A stretch of DNA of 64,000 nucleotides, taken from the NCBI GenBank assembly GCA_020698575.1, contig CM036244.1, positions 7,365,534 to 7,429,533 of the forward strand, given 5' to 3'. Shown piece after piece: positions 1 to 15,300 of this stretch (positions within the stretch are counted from its first letter, which is position 1; each line of letters begins with the position of its first letter). The notes beneath the pieces were generated by a model, which made no database searches, was not told the DNA's origin, and saw only the letters and a list, made by a program, of their open reading frames with translations. Source of the stretch: Bostrychus sinensis (Eukaryota; Chordata; Actinopteri; Gobiiformes; Eleotridae). The position numbers and the translations under genes are program-made.

Positions 1-215
1 CATATTACTCTAGGTAAAATATTAATCTAAGTAATGTATTCATTTAGATAATATACAAAATAATCTGGAGAACATATTAAAGTCTAGAGAACACATTAAT
101 CTAGATAACATATTACTCTAGAAAATGTATTTATTAGAGAACACAATCTAGGTAACATATTAGTCTAGATAACATACGACATAATCTAGATAACATATTA
201 AAGTCTTGTAAGTTC
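1..215. repeat. Imperfect ~18-20 bp tandem repeat
   Basis: Degenerate copies of tctagataacatatta fill the left edge of the window, with about 11 copies and variants such as tctagagaacacatta. It may continue upstream. Confidence 0.75.
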
Positions 216-316
216 AAGTAATATTATTAACCTTTCTCTTTAAGTACAAAAGAAATGATAATTTGACTCAGTTTCCTTTACTAACGCCTCATGTGTCTTG
301 GCTGTGTGTCTCTCAG

Positions 317-381
317 GTGACGGCCCCTGCCTTGGCTCCCGTCTGCCTAACCAGCCTTACAGATGGATGTCCTACAAAGAG
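317..381 (+). CDS. acsl6: acsl6 exon W1 (first in window)
   Basis: The acceptor is tctcag and the donor gtgagt. The first two bases (GT) complete a split Gly codon from an exon upstream of the window. The peptide GDGPCLGSRLPNQPYRWMSY ends in KE and matches the ACSL N-terminal region (GPCLG, PYQWLSY in human ACSL6). Confidence 0.93.
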
Positions 382-3300
382 GTGAGTGCACTTCAAACAT
401 CTGATAACAATTCACTTCACAGCTACCGGGAACACTGTAAGAGCGAGATACGATCACCTCTTCCCCTCTTCATGCTGGCACAGTGGGGTATTTGGTATTA
501 GGCAACATTTTTCCTTGTTGAAGCAGGAAAAAATATAGACAAGCATCAGGATTCAATTAAGTATTACAGGGGCTAGATTGTGGATGGTGAGACGACTTAG
601 TCACAGCAGCTCCAAAACCACAGCTCCTCTGGGTTGTTTTGCTCACAAAGCAAAAAATTCTCTAAAACAAAAGGTAAATAAATCTAATGATCAAAGAGTT
701 GTGCATGGTCTTTCTTTAGGCAGTGGGAAAGATATGAACAATTAACTTTAGCACTTAAAGTTGGTTGAGGCTAGACCTGGTTTAAATCTGGTTTAGTCCT
801 GGTTTAGAACTGGATTATTCATGGTTTAGCTATAACTGGTTTAGACCCAGTTTATTCTTGGTTTAGTCAGTTTAGTCCAGTGTTAGTGTCCTATTTTAAT
901 ACTGCTTTAGTCCTGGTTTACTTTTTGTTTTAGACCTAGTTTATTCTTGGTTTTGTCACGGTTTAGTCCAGTGTTAGTCCTGGGTTTGTGCTATTTTAAT
1001 ACTGGTTTAGTCCTGGTTTAGATCTGGTTTAGACCTGGTTTAAATCTGGCTTAGTCCTGGTTTAAATCCAGTTTTGTCTTTGTTTTGGACCTGGTTTATT
1101 CTTGGATTAGTCACAGTTAAGTTATTGTTCGTTGGCTAATTTTAGATGGTACTCATATTTTTTGTAGACGTAGAAGAATCATGTGCATGTTCCAACAAAT
1201 GTTTGGAAAATAAACTATATTTCCAAATCATATTAATCACTAAGTAGGCGTGAAAAGGTGGGAGGTTATAATAACTAATATAAAAGTCCTAAAATTGGAA
1301 TTTGGCTTTGGATTTCACAATTTTCAGGATATAGCCATGATGTTAGTTGGCATCGCTGGATGGAAAGACGTGAACTGTTCATTCATTTCCACTGAGCGCC
1401 AAACTTCCAGAGAAAAGCAGCAGCAGGTCTGGGCTTGTTTTTGCGCCTTTAGCATGAAGCAGGCTGTGAACAGAGGACATCTTGGGAACAGTTATGATGC
1501 AACCCGGTGTCTGAGCTGAGCTGGCTGAATTGTCATTTGTTGTGGCTAATCCCGGTGTGTGAGGAGTAAGCGCGGTATGTTCAGGAAGTGGCTTGAGTCT
1601 CCTGAAATAACCTCTGCTGTTTCCATAGAAAGTGTGGGATGTTACAGATGTGGTTCGATTTCTGGATTGTAATTGTGACCAAGCTTTGAAGTAAGTCATC
1701 ATGGGGCATTGTGCAAGACTGTGAACATTTTATACACTCATTAAACCACAAAGAAATAAAGAAATGTGAGGTTGTTTAGCGTGTCTAAAGGCCTTAGCCA
1801 CTAAATGTCTCTATGTTTTTGAGAAAGTTGGATTACAGCTCTCACTTGACAACTCTTTATCCAAAAAGAATGTGGCTTAAAATGAATAACATGTTCAAGT
1901 AGTTTTTAATTAATTTACATCCAGCTTTATTACTGGTTTAGTCCTTGATTTGCGCTTGTTTAGTCCCAGTTCAGTCCTAGAATAGTCGGGGTTAGTTCTG
2001 GTTTTGTCCTGTTTTATGTCTCGGTTTAATCCTGGTTCAGTTTTGGTTTAGGCCTATAGTGTAGTACTTGTTTTGTCTTTATTTATTAATGCATTTTTCA
2101 ATTTTAACCCTTGGTTTTTAGGGGTTAATCCCAGTAGAGACGGTCAGTCGGTAGAGACATTCACTAACTAACCATTATTGCATTGTTATTATTATTATTA
2201 GTCCAGATTTGGGCTTATTTTAGTTCAATAAAAATGGTGGATGCTAGTTTGAAAGCCAAATATTCTCAGAGGTGGTACTCGGTGTGAAGAGTTTGAGAAT
2301 AACTGTGTTAGAATACACCGTACCTAAGGCCTATAGTTGCTTTTATAGGCTCCAGACTCATCCAAGAAAATGAATGAATGATTATCTAGGAATAATGAAC
2401 TCCTGTTGTATAGCTACTCCTTATAGTACATGATAATATTAATAATCTTTATTTATATAGCACTTTTAAAAACCAAAGTGCTTATCAACAAAAAATATTG
2501 CACAAAAACAGCACATGAACAACAGAATAAATACAAATAAATACAAATAATTATTATAAAAAGGCGATAAAAGTGGGTTTTAAGAGATTTAAGAGGCAGG
2601 TCGTTCCAGAGTCGAGGGGCTCGGACCGAAAAGGCTCGGCCACCTCTGGTCCTGAGTCTTGACCCTGGAACAGTGAACAGAGACCTGACTCAGAATCTAA
2701 AGCTGCAAGAGGCTCGTATGAAGTCAATAACTCTGCGATGTAGCTCGGTGCAAGACCTAAACAGCTTTGAAAGTGATCAGTAAAATCTTAAAATCAATTG
2801 TAAAACGCACAGGGAGTCAGTGTAGCAGAGCTAAAACCGGGGTGATGTGATGTACAGCAAATACACAACACAAATCCTGTGCCATTGCTCCTGTTTTTAC
2901 TTTGTCCATCTGCTTCATTTCTGCTCATTCTGACTCAGCACTTAACACTTTATTTTGGAGCAGTATCTAGGTTTTTCAGCTTCCCCATCCCAATCTCTCA
3001 CTCCATAAAACCTACACACACACAGTTTACCATTTATTGGGTTAAAAACCATTTAACACAAATACACACGTACAATAAATAAAGATAATTTCACCCAGAT
3101 TCATGGATTTATGGAAGGATTAGCATTAGCCACCAATACAGACCCGATCAACATTTTAAGACCAGTTGAAAAATGGCAAGAATATTTTGCACTGTTGGAT
3201 CTTAAGGAGGTTCTAAGTAGAGCTTCAAAATGCAAAAAGAAGAAATGGGAGTGAAACAAACAATTTTTGAGTAAGCAATTTATTGAAAACAACAATTAAA

Positions 3301-6300
3301 CTGAAATAGACTGTTGTTGTTTTCAATAAATTGCTTACTCAGTTTTTTTTATTTGTATTCATTTATTTATTTATTTTTTGTCTCACTCCTGTTTCTTCTT
3401 TTTGCATTTTTCAGCTCTACTTAGAAATATAAATTCTTGTTATTGTTCAACTGGTCTTATAATTTTGATCAGGTGTATATGAGTCAACAAGATAATCACA
3501 AGACTTACACGCATGTAATGTCAGAGAACATTACCGTGTATAGCAAGTTTTAAAATGTAGAAATTACTACTGTAAGGCAAGGCTAGTTTATTTGTATAGT
3601 ATAATCCATACACAGAGTAATTCAAAGTGCTTTACAGGGAAAAAAAGACAAGGTAAAAATACATAGATAAGAATTACAATTAAAATAGTAAAAGCAAATG
3701 TAAAAATTATAATTAAGAATCCATTTAAAATTAAATTAAAAGAGAAGAGTGCAGATAAAACACTTTCAGTTGTCATATGCACAGCTAAAAAGAACAGTTT
3801 TAAGTCTGGACTTGAACATTGTCAGAGCAGAGGTCTAACATCGTCAGGAAGACTGTTCCAGAGTTTAGCTGCAGAAAACTGAAACACTGCTTCACCGAGT
3901 TTAGTCCTGACTCTGGGCCCCAGCAGGAGGTCCCTGAGGTCCTCAGAGTCCGAGATGGTTCATATGGGACCAACAGGTCAGAGATGTACTGTGGTGCTAA
4001 GCCATGGAGAGACTTGTACACAAGCAGAGATGTTTTAAAGTCTATTCTCTGAGCGACAGGAAGCCAGTGCAGAGACCTGAGGACAGGACTAATATGGTCG
4101 TACTTCCTGGTTTTGGTCAGGACCGTTACAGTAGTCTAACCTGCTGGAGATAAACATTTGAATAAGTCTCTCTAGATCTGGTTTAGACAGTATATTTAGA
4201 CAGTATATCTTTGATTTTTGGAGTGTTTCTGAGATGGTAAAATGCTGATGATGTTATAGATTTAATGTGACTGTTAAAGTCTGAGTCTGTGATTACCCTG
4301 AGATTTCTAACCTGACTTGAAGGTTTTAGAGAGAGAGACTCGAGGTGACTACAGATACTTTCTCTTTGTTTCTGTGGGTATTGTATATATAATTAGCATC
4401 TAAGCTGAAGACTCAGTACGTTTACCAATGCAACTCTACTACTGAGGACCCACTGGCTCAAAGCTGTTATATTTTACTGTAACTTTATGGCCTGACCTGC
4501 ACTGTGAAAGTTGCTGTGTAATATGTTCATGCATGTTAGTTTCGCTAAAAAGTACATGTCTTCTGTTTCCAGGTAAATGCACGGGCGGAGCACCTGGGTT
4601 CGGGCCTGTTGCACCAGGGCTGCCAACCCAACCCAGACCAGTTCATTGGGGTCTTTGCCCAAAACAGACCTGAGGTAATTCCCGTTACGACTTCTGTCTG
4701 AGTTTCTCTTTCCAGATGAACTCTTTCACTCTCACCATGCCATGTTTTTTCATGTTGTTCTTGCTTCACCGTGTTTCTCACACAGACAAGACCTGTGGGA
4801 AAGTCGTTTACACAAAGGATTCATTCATAATCTGCACAGTTTAACCCTTTAACCTCTGGGACCCCAAACTCTTTTCTTCAATTCAGAAATGTTGTGCCCA
4901 AAAATAAAATAAGTATATCTCAGCAACTCCTTGGTGAATAATCTTGATATCTATAAAAAGCTAACACTTGTGAGATTTCTACTGATGTGTAATGACCAGT
5001 ATAGATGTTACTGGGTCAGAGTAAATAAATTAAGGCCGAACACAGACAGAAATAAATAAAAAAAAGTTTCATGTTATAGAGTGTATATGACTCTCTTATT
5101 GATGCAGCTGTAGCCTAAAACCCCTAGAAACCCACAGCAGAGCTCCTGACTCTTACCAGGGCCAAATGTAAAGCAGATAAAATGAAGCAGAGAAAAATTA
5201 AAGAGGTTTTAGTACAAAAAGGTTTAGGCAGAATCCCCTGTTTTGCATAATGATGCACATGTTTTTATGTATTTCTGCTAAATAAATAATAATCATGAAA
5301 AAAATGTACATTCCTAAGCCAGAAGCTGATATTAGAAAAGTTTTTTCAGGGTTTCTGCAGAGCATTAAAACCATTAAAGTCATTAAACTGATTTTGCAAA
5401 AATGATGCCTCAAATGGCATTAAAAAATGTAAATAAAATAAATTAAATTGTTTTAAAAGTAAATTTGCTGACATTATTAGTTTTATTTGTGAATATAAAT
5501 ATGTATTTATAAATAATAATTACCATTTCATTCCTATACAAGACAGGCAGAGTGAGTTTGCCTCCAGCAGGAACAAATTACAACGGATGTTTGACTTTCA
5601 ACATTATTGGTGCTTTATGAACTGGATTTTACAATATTTAAATACATTTTAGACAATATAACATTCTGTAATTGTTTGTGGCATGAAAATTATTAAAATT
5701 GCATTAAAAACGGCAATAAAAAAGCATTAAATTAGACTTGCTGATACCTGCAGGAACTCTGTTAATGGAAGTCATTGGGATCATAATGGTACTGAAGACC
5801 ATGAGTGTACCAGTTGTTTGTACTCAGTGCATTATAGATCTAACATAAAAACCCTGGCCAAATTTGGTAAATTTTGAATTAACACAGAGAAAAATATTCA
5901 ATATTTTCAATGAGAAAGCACCAAAAAGGTATCAAAGGCAGCACAAGGTTGACACTGCTGCACAGTTAGACGGTGTACTCTTTGTGCCAGTCCCAAGCCA
6001 TGGAGAGGGTCGCTTCAGGAAGGGCATCCAACGTAAAACCTATGCCAAATAAATATACAAATCTGCCGCTGCAACCCAACAAGAGAAAAGCCAGAATAAA
6101 AGATATTGTAGCACATTATCAACATTAGTCTTTTAACAACTATTTTACTTTCCTTTTACGTTTTACTAATGACCTTTGACCTTTCCTTTGCAGTGGTTCA
6201 TCTCAGAAATGGCCTGCTACACTTACTCGATGGTGGTGGTTCCTCTTTACGACACACTGGGCCCGGACGCCATTCGGTTCATCATCAACACAGGTACAGA

Positions 6301-9300
6301 CAAATACTCTTTACACCTCTGCATGTTCGTGTCTGCAAAATCCTTTATTTAGTTCCCACAACTATAAACTTTATGGTTTTGTTAAATGTAGATTCATGTA
6401 AAAAAAAAAAAAGGTTTTCAGGGCAGATGCTTGACACACAAAGGTCTCAGTGCTCTTTCAAAAGCATGATGTTAGTGTCTCATACCCATTAACACTCTCC
6501 ACACGGCCAAATATGGGTAGATTTCAGTTTTGGCTAGTAACACTTTTAATCTCTCTAGCCACTTTGTCCAGTTTGATTTTATACATACATTTTATCTACT
6601 TTAATACACCTAACCTATACTAACTCTTCAATGGAGGGAAATTGTGCGATTAATGGACCCTTAATTGAAAACAGGGGGAATTAAGAAAAGTTACACACAC
6701 AAAAAAAACAAAAAAAACGCATAGATATTTTTTGAGTCTAAATAAATGTTTTTTTCTTTTGGATAATGATAAATTGGACCAGTGGTCACCATCAAAATGA
6801 CTGCAAAATCTAATTCTAGCACATCACTGTCTTATCACACTTATACTACATAATAAACAACATTTTAATGTTAAAATTGTGGCTAGTGAAAATCTCAAAT
6901 GGCTAGTAACTTTTGAAAAACGCTTACCACAGAGGTCAGTGAGCAAAGAAGTTTATGTTAAACCTTTTAAAGCTAGAAAATGTAGCATTTAATAAAGCGT
7001 AAAGTTTCATCCACGGTTTCAACTACAAGCAGAGCCCTTTCCTACAGGCAAAGTAAGCAACTGCATAGGGCCCCACAGGCATCAAAAGGCCCCCAAACTT
7101 TAGCTATGTCTACATATTTAACTTTTTTTGGTTGCCTATGTATGGGATTTTTTTCAACTTGCTACCTGCTGTCAGAGGCCCATCGACAGGTTTGCTGGGC
7201 CCTGGGGCAAGAAGGCTTTACTTGGGCCCCCTCAAATTAGGAAATCTAAGAAAAGAGACCATTTCTGGGCCCCTCTGACCCTGAGGCCTGGGACAACATT
7301 TACAGTTAAAGGGCGAAGAAAACATATTACATACTATTATTACTGTATTATTACAACTTCAATGTCCAATTTACATCATTAAGATAACTTCATGTTGTAA
7401 TAGGTAAAGACTACATAATCCTACATAATACATAATGCTCTGTATTTTCCTATAAAATTAGATTATTTTTAAATGCAGTTAAGTGAAGAACATCCTTTTA
7501 GTTCATTGTCCAAACTGTTCCATAAAGTTACTCCTCTAATCAAGAAATATTTACTATATTTGTTGCCTTATTTCTTTTTAAAACATTTGTCAAATTAACC
7601 AGACACAATATCCCATTTCAAGTGCATCTGTTGCCCATCTGTCCTTTTTTTTTCCTGTTTTTCTTTTCTTTTTTGTTTTCTGGTTGTGCTGGTCACTCAC
7701 ACGAGGGACGGTCGCTCTTGTGCGCTCGTGTCTTTGCAGCTGAGATCTCGACGGTGATCTGCGACCGAGCGGAGAAGGCCGAGGTGCTGCTGGAGAACGT
7801 GAAGAGGAGAGAGACGCCCTGCCTGAAGAGGATCATCCTCATGGACCCCTTCGACCTGGAGCTGGTGGAGCGCGGGAGCGGCTGCGGCGTCCACATACAG
7901 GCCCTGCACGAAGTCGAGGTACGACAGTGTCAACATATGATTCAAGATATGCATTAAGGACCATCAAAAGTTAATATTAGTAGCTTTAATTCATCTGGAC
8001 AAACGTTTCTGTCCTGCAGAGGCTTATTGCTACCTTTGCAGTCAACCTAATTCTCTTTATATTCTATGGGTTATAAAAGTTTCCCCTTAGATTTGGCTTT
8101 TGAAGTACCATTTTAAAGCACCAAAATGAGCCTAAAACAGAACTAATGTATTACTAAAAAGAGACAAAACTATGGTTAAACCAGCACTAAACAAGGATTA
8201 GACTGAGACAAAAACAAGGTATAAACCAGAACTAAACCAGGTCAAAAGCAGGACTAAATGAGAACTAAGCCAGGTCTGACCCAGTACTAAACCAGGACAA
8301 AAACAAGGTCTAAACAAGAACTAAACCAGGTTAAAAGCAGGGCTAAACCAGGCCAAATCCAGGTCTAATCCAGAACTAAACCAGGACTAACCCAGGACTG
8401 GTTATTGCCTGATTTAACCAAGCCGTGGGCCACACCAGTGTTTCCCAACCAGGGGTACGGGGACCACCAGGGGTACGCAAGCACTTTGCAGGGGATACGT
8501 GAAATTATTTCATAACTATAAATATTTCAAGCTGAAGTGTCTCATTGACTGCCAAAATGGCTAAAGAATATTATTAGAATGTTAAAGTTTGTTACATATT
8601 TTAGAGTTTAATATCATTTCAATGTGGAGTTATTTTTTAAAAAATTGTAGTATTATGTAGTATTATTATTTCTTATTTTCAGTTCAACAGTATTTTTGTA
8701 TTTATTATAAAATACAGTATATATAGAGTATATATAGTAAAATAAGTAAATGTAATTGAAGTTTATATTGTTATATTTTTGTTTCATATTTTTATTTTAA
8801 ATGCAGGCAAATTATTATTAACATTATTTTTCTTTAACTTGAGCTTAGAATAAAAAATGCAGGAGAATTTGTACCTAATGTAAATTAAGAATTAAGAACT
8901 GCTATTGTATTTTATGACTACTTCTTAAAGAATAATCAACATGTGGCCTGCGTACCTCCAGTGTTCCCCGTACCACAGCTTTAGAAACACTGTTCCATTC
9001 TATACGAAGCAATGGTTTAATTTCTCAAAAGCAGAGCAAATGGACTGATTTTAAAGTATCTATGAATCCTATTGGATAATCAGAAAATATAATGATAAAA
9101 TAAAAGCTTTTGGACTAATATAATACAGTCACATGGAAAAACAAAGCATTATATCAACTTCCACTCAGTTTTGCATAAACAGGTCGGATTAATTAATGAG
9201 TGGGAGAGGTTTCACACCCACTTCTCTTTATGAGAAGTAAATGAATGGGTTTTGCAGTCCATGACACCCTTTATGCGTCATCTAAGTGAGTTGTTATCTT

Positions 9301-12300
9301 AATTGCCCTTTGTCTAACACTTATTAAATGTCGGGCGTGTAGATTTGGCAGCGTCTAGTCCCAACAACGCGTGACCGCAGGACACTCCTAGACAACCATT
9401 AGATTCTGGCTAATAGTCAAAAACAAAAATAGCAAACAGTGGCAAAATAAGAATAGTGCTGCCCCAGAAAATTGTAGGTTTAAAAGATTGTGGTCCTGTA
9501 TTTAGAGCTAGACCCCTACTGGCCTGGCTGGGACACTGCAGCATTGCCTTTAGCTGAGTGGATTGTTTTGATTTAGCCCAGAGCCGTGCAGCTTTTGCGT
9601 GCAGGCGTTGTGTAAACAGGCGATCGTCAACACCGATGATAGGCCTGGAGGGAAATGATCAGATTTATTAGAAGCCAGACTGAGAATAATAAACTTGCTG
9701 CCAGACAGGAGGCCTGAATTCTAAATGAACCTAAATCTTTCAGGATTAACTCGGGACTGTACTGAGGGATAAAACAGGGGTTAACATAAAAATGCAATAC
9801 CAAAGAAGGACAAAACATGGGCGAAGCTAGAAATAAACAAGGTCAAAGCCAAGACTATACCAGCTCTAAAACCAGAACTAAAGCAGGAATAAACCAGGTC
9901 TAAAACCAGAACTAAAGCAGGAATAAACCAGGTCTAAAACCAGAACTAAAGCAGGAATAAACCAGGTCTAAAACCAGAACTAATGCAGGAATAAACCAGG
10001 TCTAAAACCAGAACTAAACCAGGAATAAACCAGGTCTAAAACCAGAACTAATGCAGGAATAAACCAGGTCTAAAACCAGAACTAAACCAGGAATAAACCA
10101 GGTCTAAAACCAGAACTAAACTAGGAATAAACCAGGACTAAAACGAAGACTAAAGCAGGAATAAACCAGGTCTAAAACCAGAACTAAACTAGGCATAAAC
10201 CAGGAGTAAAACCAAGACTAAAGCAGGAATAAACCAGGACTAAATCCAAGACTAAATCAGGAATAAACCAGGTCTAAAACCAGAACTAAACTAGGAATAA
10301 ACCAGGACTAAATCCAAGACTAAAGCAGGAATAAACCAGGACTAAAACCAAGACTAAATCAGGAATAAACCAGGTCTAAAACCAGACCTTAACCAGGAAT
10401 AAACCAGGTCTAAACCAAGACTAAACCATCTCTAAATTCAGAACTTAATTAAGACTAAACCAGGACTAAGCTGGGTCCAAACCAGAACTAAACCAGGACC
10501 AAACCAGGTCATGACTTTTACATAGATAGATTTAGAAGTCTTCATGTAAAATTATAGGTTAAATAAAGAATCATGGGTGCTTCTGTGCAATGCTTAGTTT
10601 GTCCTTAGTGGGCAGCAGTAGTAGTAGTAGTAGTAGTAGTAGTAGACCAGAAATAGGAAGTATAAGTTCCCATATAGAGCTTTTAATGAGGATGTTTTTT
10701 CTTTTTCTTTAGCAATGTGTGTAGAGACATTTTACACAACACGCATCGTGACCTCATAAATACTCATGCACTTGTGTAACAATGAACAAACTATTTTCTG
10801 CAGATGAAAAACACAATTATCTCATAAAATATCAACCAACGTGGCTGCATCAGATTATCCTCTCTAATAATTGAATACTTGGTCACATAGCCGTGACCTG
10901 TCCTGACCTTATTTTTCTCTCATATTCATTTACAATAGATGCTTTTCAAATGACCTTCACTGACCTTAGCAAAACAAACAAATGTGAAAGGAATCCTGCT
11001 GTGCATGCTTCTGCAGATAACACCTGCGCATGTGGGAGGTAACTTGTGTATCAGAGCTGAGCGTTAGGATACCTGGCATTTTTTTTGCGCTAATGTGTGG
11101 CAGCTTTGAAAGACGACCGGCTTATCTGGATCGACAAGTGACTTACGATAAACGCCCTGTGTTGTTATTGCAAACTCTGAGAGGATAAATCAAACCTAAG
11201 CAACAAATGTCCTCAGTTAAACTCATCGTCATAGGGATGCTCAGGGGAAACTGGTCGGTATTTGGAGAAGCAGACAGGAGCAGTGACTCCTCTGTGTTGC
11301 GTATATGGCTACAAATTGGCCTGTTATGCACGTTTATGTAAATCTGTGCATCTATTTTTCAGTCCAGTTCAGTTTATTTGCCATTTGCGGTATTAAAAAG
11401 AACTACATTGGAAAACAGTTGCAAAGAGCTCAAAGTGCACAGTCAACATTTAAACAAACAAATCATACAAAGCACAAGCATTAAATAAAACAACATATGG
11501 ATACATCCTAAAAAAAACTGATAAATACTAACAATAAAACACTGTATATATAAATAGCAGTAAAAGAGGTAACCAAAAAATAAGGTGCATGCCTGAGGTA
11601 AGAGGTATTATAAAACATTTAGCATGACAAGATGTAGTGCATTTAAGAGAACGATATCATTTCCTTGACAAAAGGAGGTCAAACGTCTCAGCAGCAGGGC
11701 GTCCAGAGCGATCACTGATGATCTGGAGAGCTCTGGTTAAAAGTCTAGATTTGTAAATAGTCTCTAGGATTCCCATTAGGGGTCGCAGGTGACTGGAGCC
11801 TGTCCCAGCAACTATGGGCCTTAGGCGGGGTACACCCTGGACAATGGCCTGTTAGTCACAAGGCACACTCTGACAGACAACCATCGCACTCACATTCATT
11901 CACACAAGGAGCTTTTTAGATTCATGCATGTCTTAAGACTAAAGGACAAAGAAGCCAAAGTACCCAGGGAGACATGCAGACCCCACTCAGAGAAATTGTA
12001 AGAGGACAGCTCGAGAATCTAACCCACAACCTCCTTTATAAGACATAGGAGTGGAAGAAATAAGGAACAAGTGATTACATTTTGGCTTGACATTTTTGGC
12101 TTGGCGGCGGTCTGCGCTCTCTGAGTGTTTTTAGTTACATTTGTGTTAATCACATATTTATTACTGCTTAATAGTCATGTGTTATTCTAAAGTGTTGCTA
12201 AATGTGGTATACTGTGTCAATACCTGTGAATGTGTTGCTTTTAAGTGTTGCGTTTCAAAAAATTGTTGCCGTTTTTTGTTTTGTTTTTTTTGTTGTTTTT

Positions 12301-15300
12301 TGCAGGCGCAGGGCAAAGTTTGTATTTATCGTAGTTTGAATGTTCAGCTTATTTTGAAGCCCAACTATTGTTTTAGTTACATAACAATTGTGAAACAGAC
12401 TTGACTTACATTCATAAAAGTAAGACAGGGGTCTGCAGCTCTGCTCTTGCAGCTCTTTAGGCATCTGACATCTGGTTATGCAAAGTCAAGAAAGGAATAT
12501 GTGGATAACTTTAAAAGTACCTGCACCTGGATCATCTTTTAATTTAAAATAAAACGTTCTCCCGGGTTATGCTGTGGACTTATAATTGCCACTGTCTGCA
12601 GCCTTTATTGCTGGTGCAGTGCATGCACGGCTGATTTGAAATGCAACACAGAGAAGTTAATAAAACAGTACCAAGAAATAGTTACTGGACTCCATTTAGT
12701 GTGTGGCTCCTGTATTAAACTGCTGTCTAGTGAAAGATAATTTAACACAGTTTTTTGATAGTTTGCAATAATTATTGAGCATCCATAGGCTAATTTCAAT
12801 CATTTTCTAAGCAAAACTGTGTATTGTAATTTGTTGCGGCTCTTCACAGATGTAAGTTTAATATTTTTTGGCAACAATTGGCTCTTTGGATCCAGAAGGT
12901 TGCAGACTCCTGATGTAAGACAATAAAAAAAATCCCATTGGTTTTGTTCAAAATGACCAGGGATACAATCCAACGACCAAACCAAAATCACTGAGCCAAC
13001 ATCAATTTGCTAAGAACTGCCAGAGGATTTTATAAAAAAGTGACAATGGCCTTTCTTCCTCTGTGCAGCCGTGGCTACAATTTCTCGTCTTGCTTCATCT
13101 ACACTAGTGTCACTTCCCTTTTCCACTGTGGCATCTTTGGAATATTTCTGTAAAAAATATGTAAAAATTGTGTCTACACTGGCCAGACTTTACTTCCCAA
13201 GAATATCACCTGCTTTATTACTACCAAATGTGGTATACTGTGTCGATAACTGTGAATGTTTTGCTTTTAAGTGTTGAGTTTCATAAAATTGTTGCGTTTT
13301 TTTTTTTGCAGGCGCTGGGCAGAGATCATCACAGAAAACCTATTGTGAGTAAAACAAGAATTACTTTGCTCCGTAGTAATACACTTGTGATTATTTTGTT
13401 GGATGTTAATGGTGTTTGCTTTTGTGTATTTTGTGAAATGGAAGATTTAATAAAATAAATAGGAAATTTGATTAAATATAAAACTTGGCTCCTCTCACTG
13501 ATTATTATCTTATTAAACAATAGTTATTTACAAAGTCCTCAGCAGCTGCTCTGGATGACCTATGAGGAAACTGTTTTGTTGACAGTTTTTGGCAACAATC
13601 AAACAACCAAGCCACATCCTGCTCTTAATGTCATCACACAGACACACAGTATTCAGTGTAACCTGATTTAGTATATAGGGGTTTTGTTGGGTTTATAGAC
13701 CTTTAACACCATTGTTTTGTTTTGTCTCACAGCCTCCGTCACCAGACGACCTCTCCATTGTGTGTTTCACCAGCGGGACAACAGGTAAATCAAAACTTAG
13801 TATTAACTTTCTACTCGGGCCATGTTCATTCCATAATAATAATAATAATTTTGGATACATGTCAATATTTCATTCTGATTTTAGTGCAGCTCTGTAATTT
13901 CCCAGTATACCTTTGCCAACACAAAGCATACAATCACATTTTAATCACATGTGAATTTTAATCTCAGCCAGTAAATGAACATACAACCTATCAGAGAAGT
14001 GTCACATAAAGAAAGCCACTGTTTAAACCTGGGACACACCAACCCAACGCCCGACCCCCGTCAGCAGAGGCCACTGCTCTGTCTCCTCACGTCACCCCTT
14101 GTCGCAACTAAAAGTAGCTACAGGCGGCGCTAGTCACTAAACTCTGCAATTACATAAGACTCTAGTTTAACTCTCCTACACCCCTAACTTTTTAGTCACA
14201 CCTTTCACCCTAAGCACAAAAAATGCACCAATAAAGAGAGCCATTGAAAACTTATCTAATGGTCAATAATTCAGTTTTTTTTTTTTTTTTTTTATGGTTA
14301 CAATGATTAACTTCAGTCCTCATCATACATAACAAAATTTCATATTGTTTATGAAATTTAACCCCTTAAATTCCAGTTTTTGTGATTAAAAGTTGATTTC
14401 AACTTATGGCAAAAATCACCCAAAAAATGTATTTTTTTTCGTTTCTGTAGATGCAAATCAGAATTTTTTTGTGGTGTGTTATCAGAGCTTGGGAGTGTCA
14501 AAAATTGGCATCATGATTGATTTTATTAGATTGAAAATTTTTGTGTAGCGGCAGATAAAACATTTTTAGTCACACCTTTTGACCTAAGGCGCAAAAAAAT
14601 GCACTGCCATAGAAAAATTATATAATAATGGATAATTCACACACACACAAAAAATTATGATTAACTTCAGCCCTCACCATACATAGTAAAAATTAATTCT
14701 GTTTATGAAATTTAGCCCCTTAAATTCCAGTTTATGTGGTGCATACACCTCCAGCACAAACAGAGGCCTCTGCTCAGTCTGGGCACTTTTTCTTAATTGC
14801 CCTGATGTGCACATCTCTGTAAGAACTACATTTTGGATTTGTGCTCACGCAAACACAAACAAACTCATTTCTCAGCAAACACTTTTACACTTTTTTATGA
14901 CAACCCTAAAACACACCCAAATCATTTTAGTTCAAAAAATGTTTTTTTATTTGCCTTGTAGGCTTCATTTATACAAACACTAATGGGACCATTCCCCAAT
15001 TTGTACCTCTGTCCATCATATATGGGGGAAATGGCACCACCTAGTAAAAAACAATAAAATCTAAAATTCCAATCCCTCACTATCATAAATCCATGAAATA
15101 CTTGATGAAAATGTGAAATTATATTGCAGTGACAGTGTATAATAAAAATGTTGTTTTAATGGGAGTCAGTGGCACAAAAAATGTCTTGGGGTAAAGGTGT
15201 GACTATTTTTTTTAGACAATTTTTAGTTTTTTTTTTTTTTTAAATCCTGAAATCTGAAAATTCATCCAAAAATACACACCTGAGGCAAAATGTATGCCAT

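Larger units (their letters stand above)
382..4572. other. acsl6 intron W1-W2
   Basis: It holds 11-bp-motif arrays (755-1110, 1925-2075), a retroelement-like tail (2440-2870), a foldback element (3135-3480) and a LINE 3' end on the minus strand (3575-4190). No further exon is seen. Confidence 0.8.
7919..13311. other. acsl6 intron W4-W5
   Basis: It contains 11-bp-motif arrays in CTAAACCAGG orientation (8110-8420, 9790-10510), a CAGTGTTTCCC element (8436-8992), an (AGT)10 microsatellite (10616-10645), two dispersed repeats (11365-11500, 11760-12050), a duplicated exon-W5 acceptor (12190-12325), a hAT element (12426-12912) and a repeat shared with 17690-17940. Confidence 0.75.

Noticed and set aside
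1379..1702. 107-codon minus-strand frame
   Set aside because: It is antisense to an acsl6 intron, with no splice or family signals.
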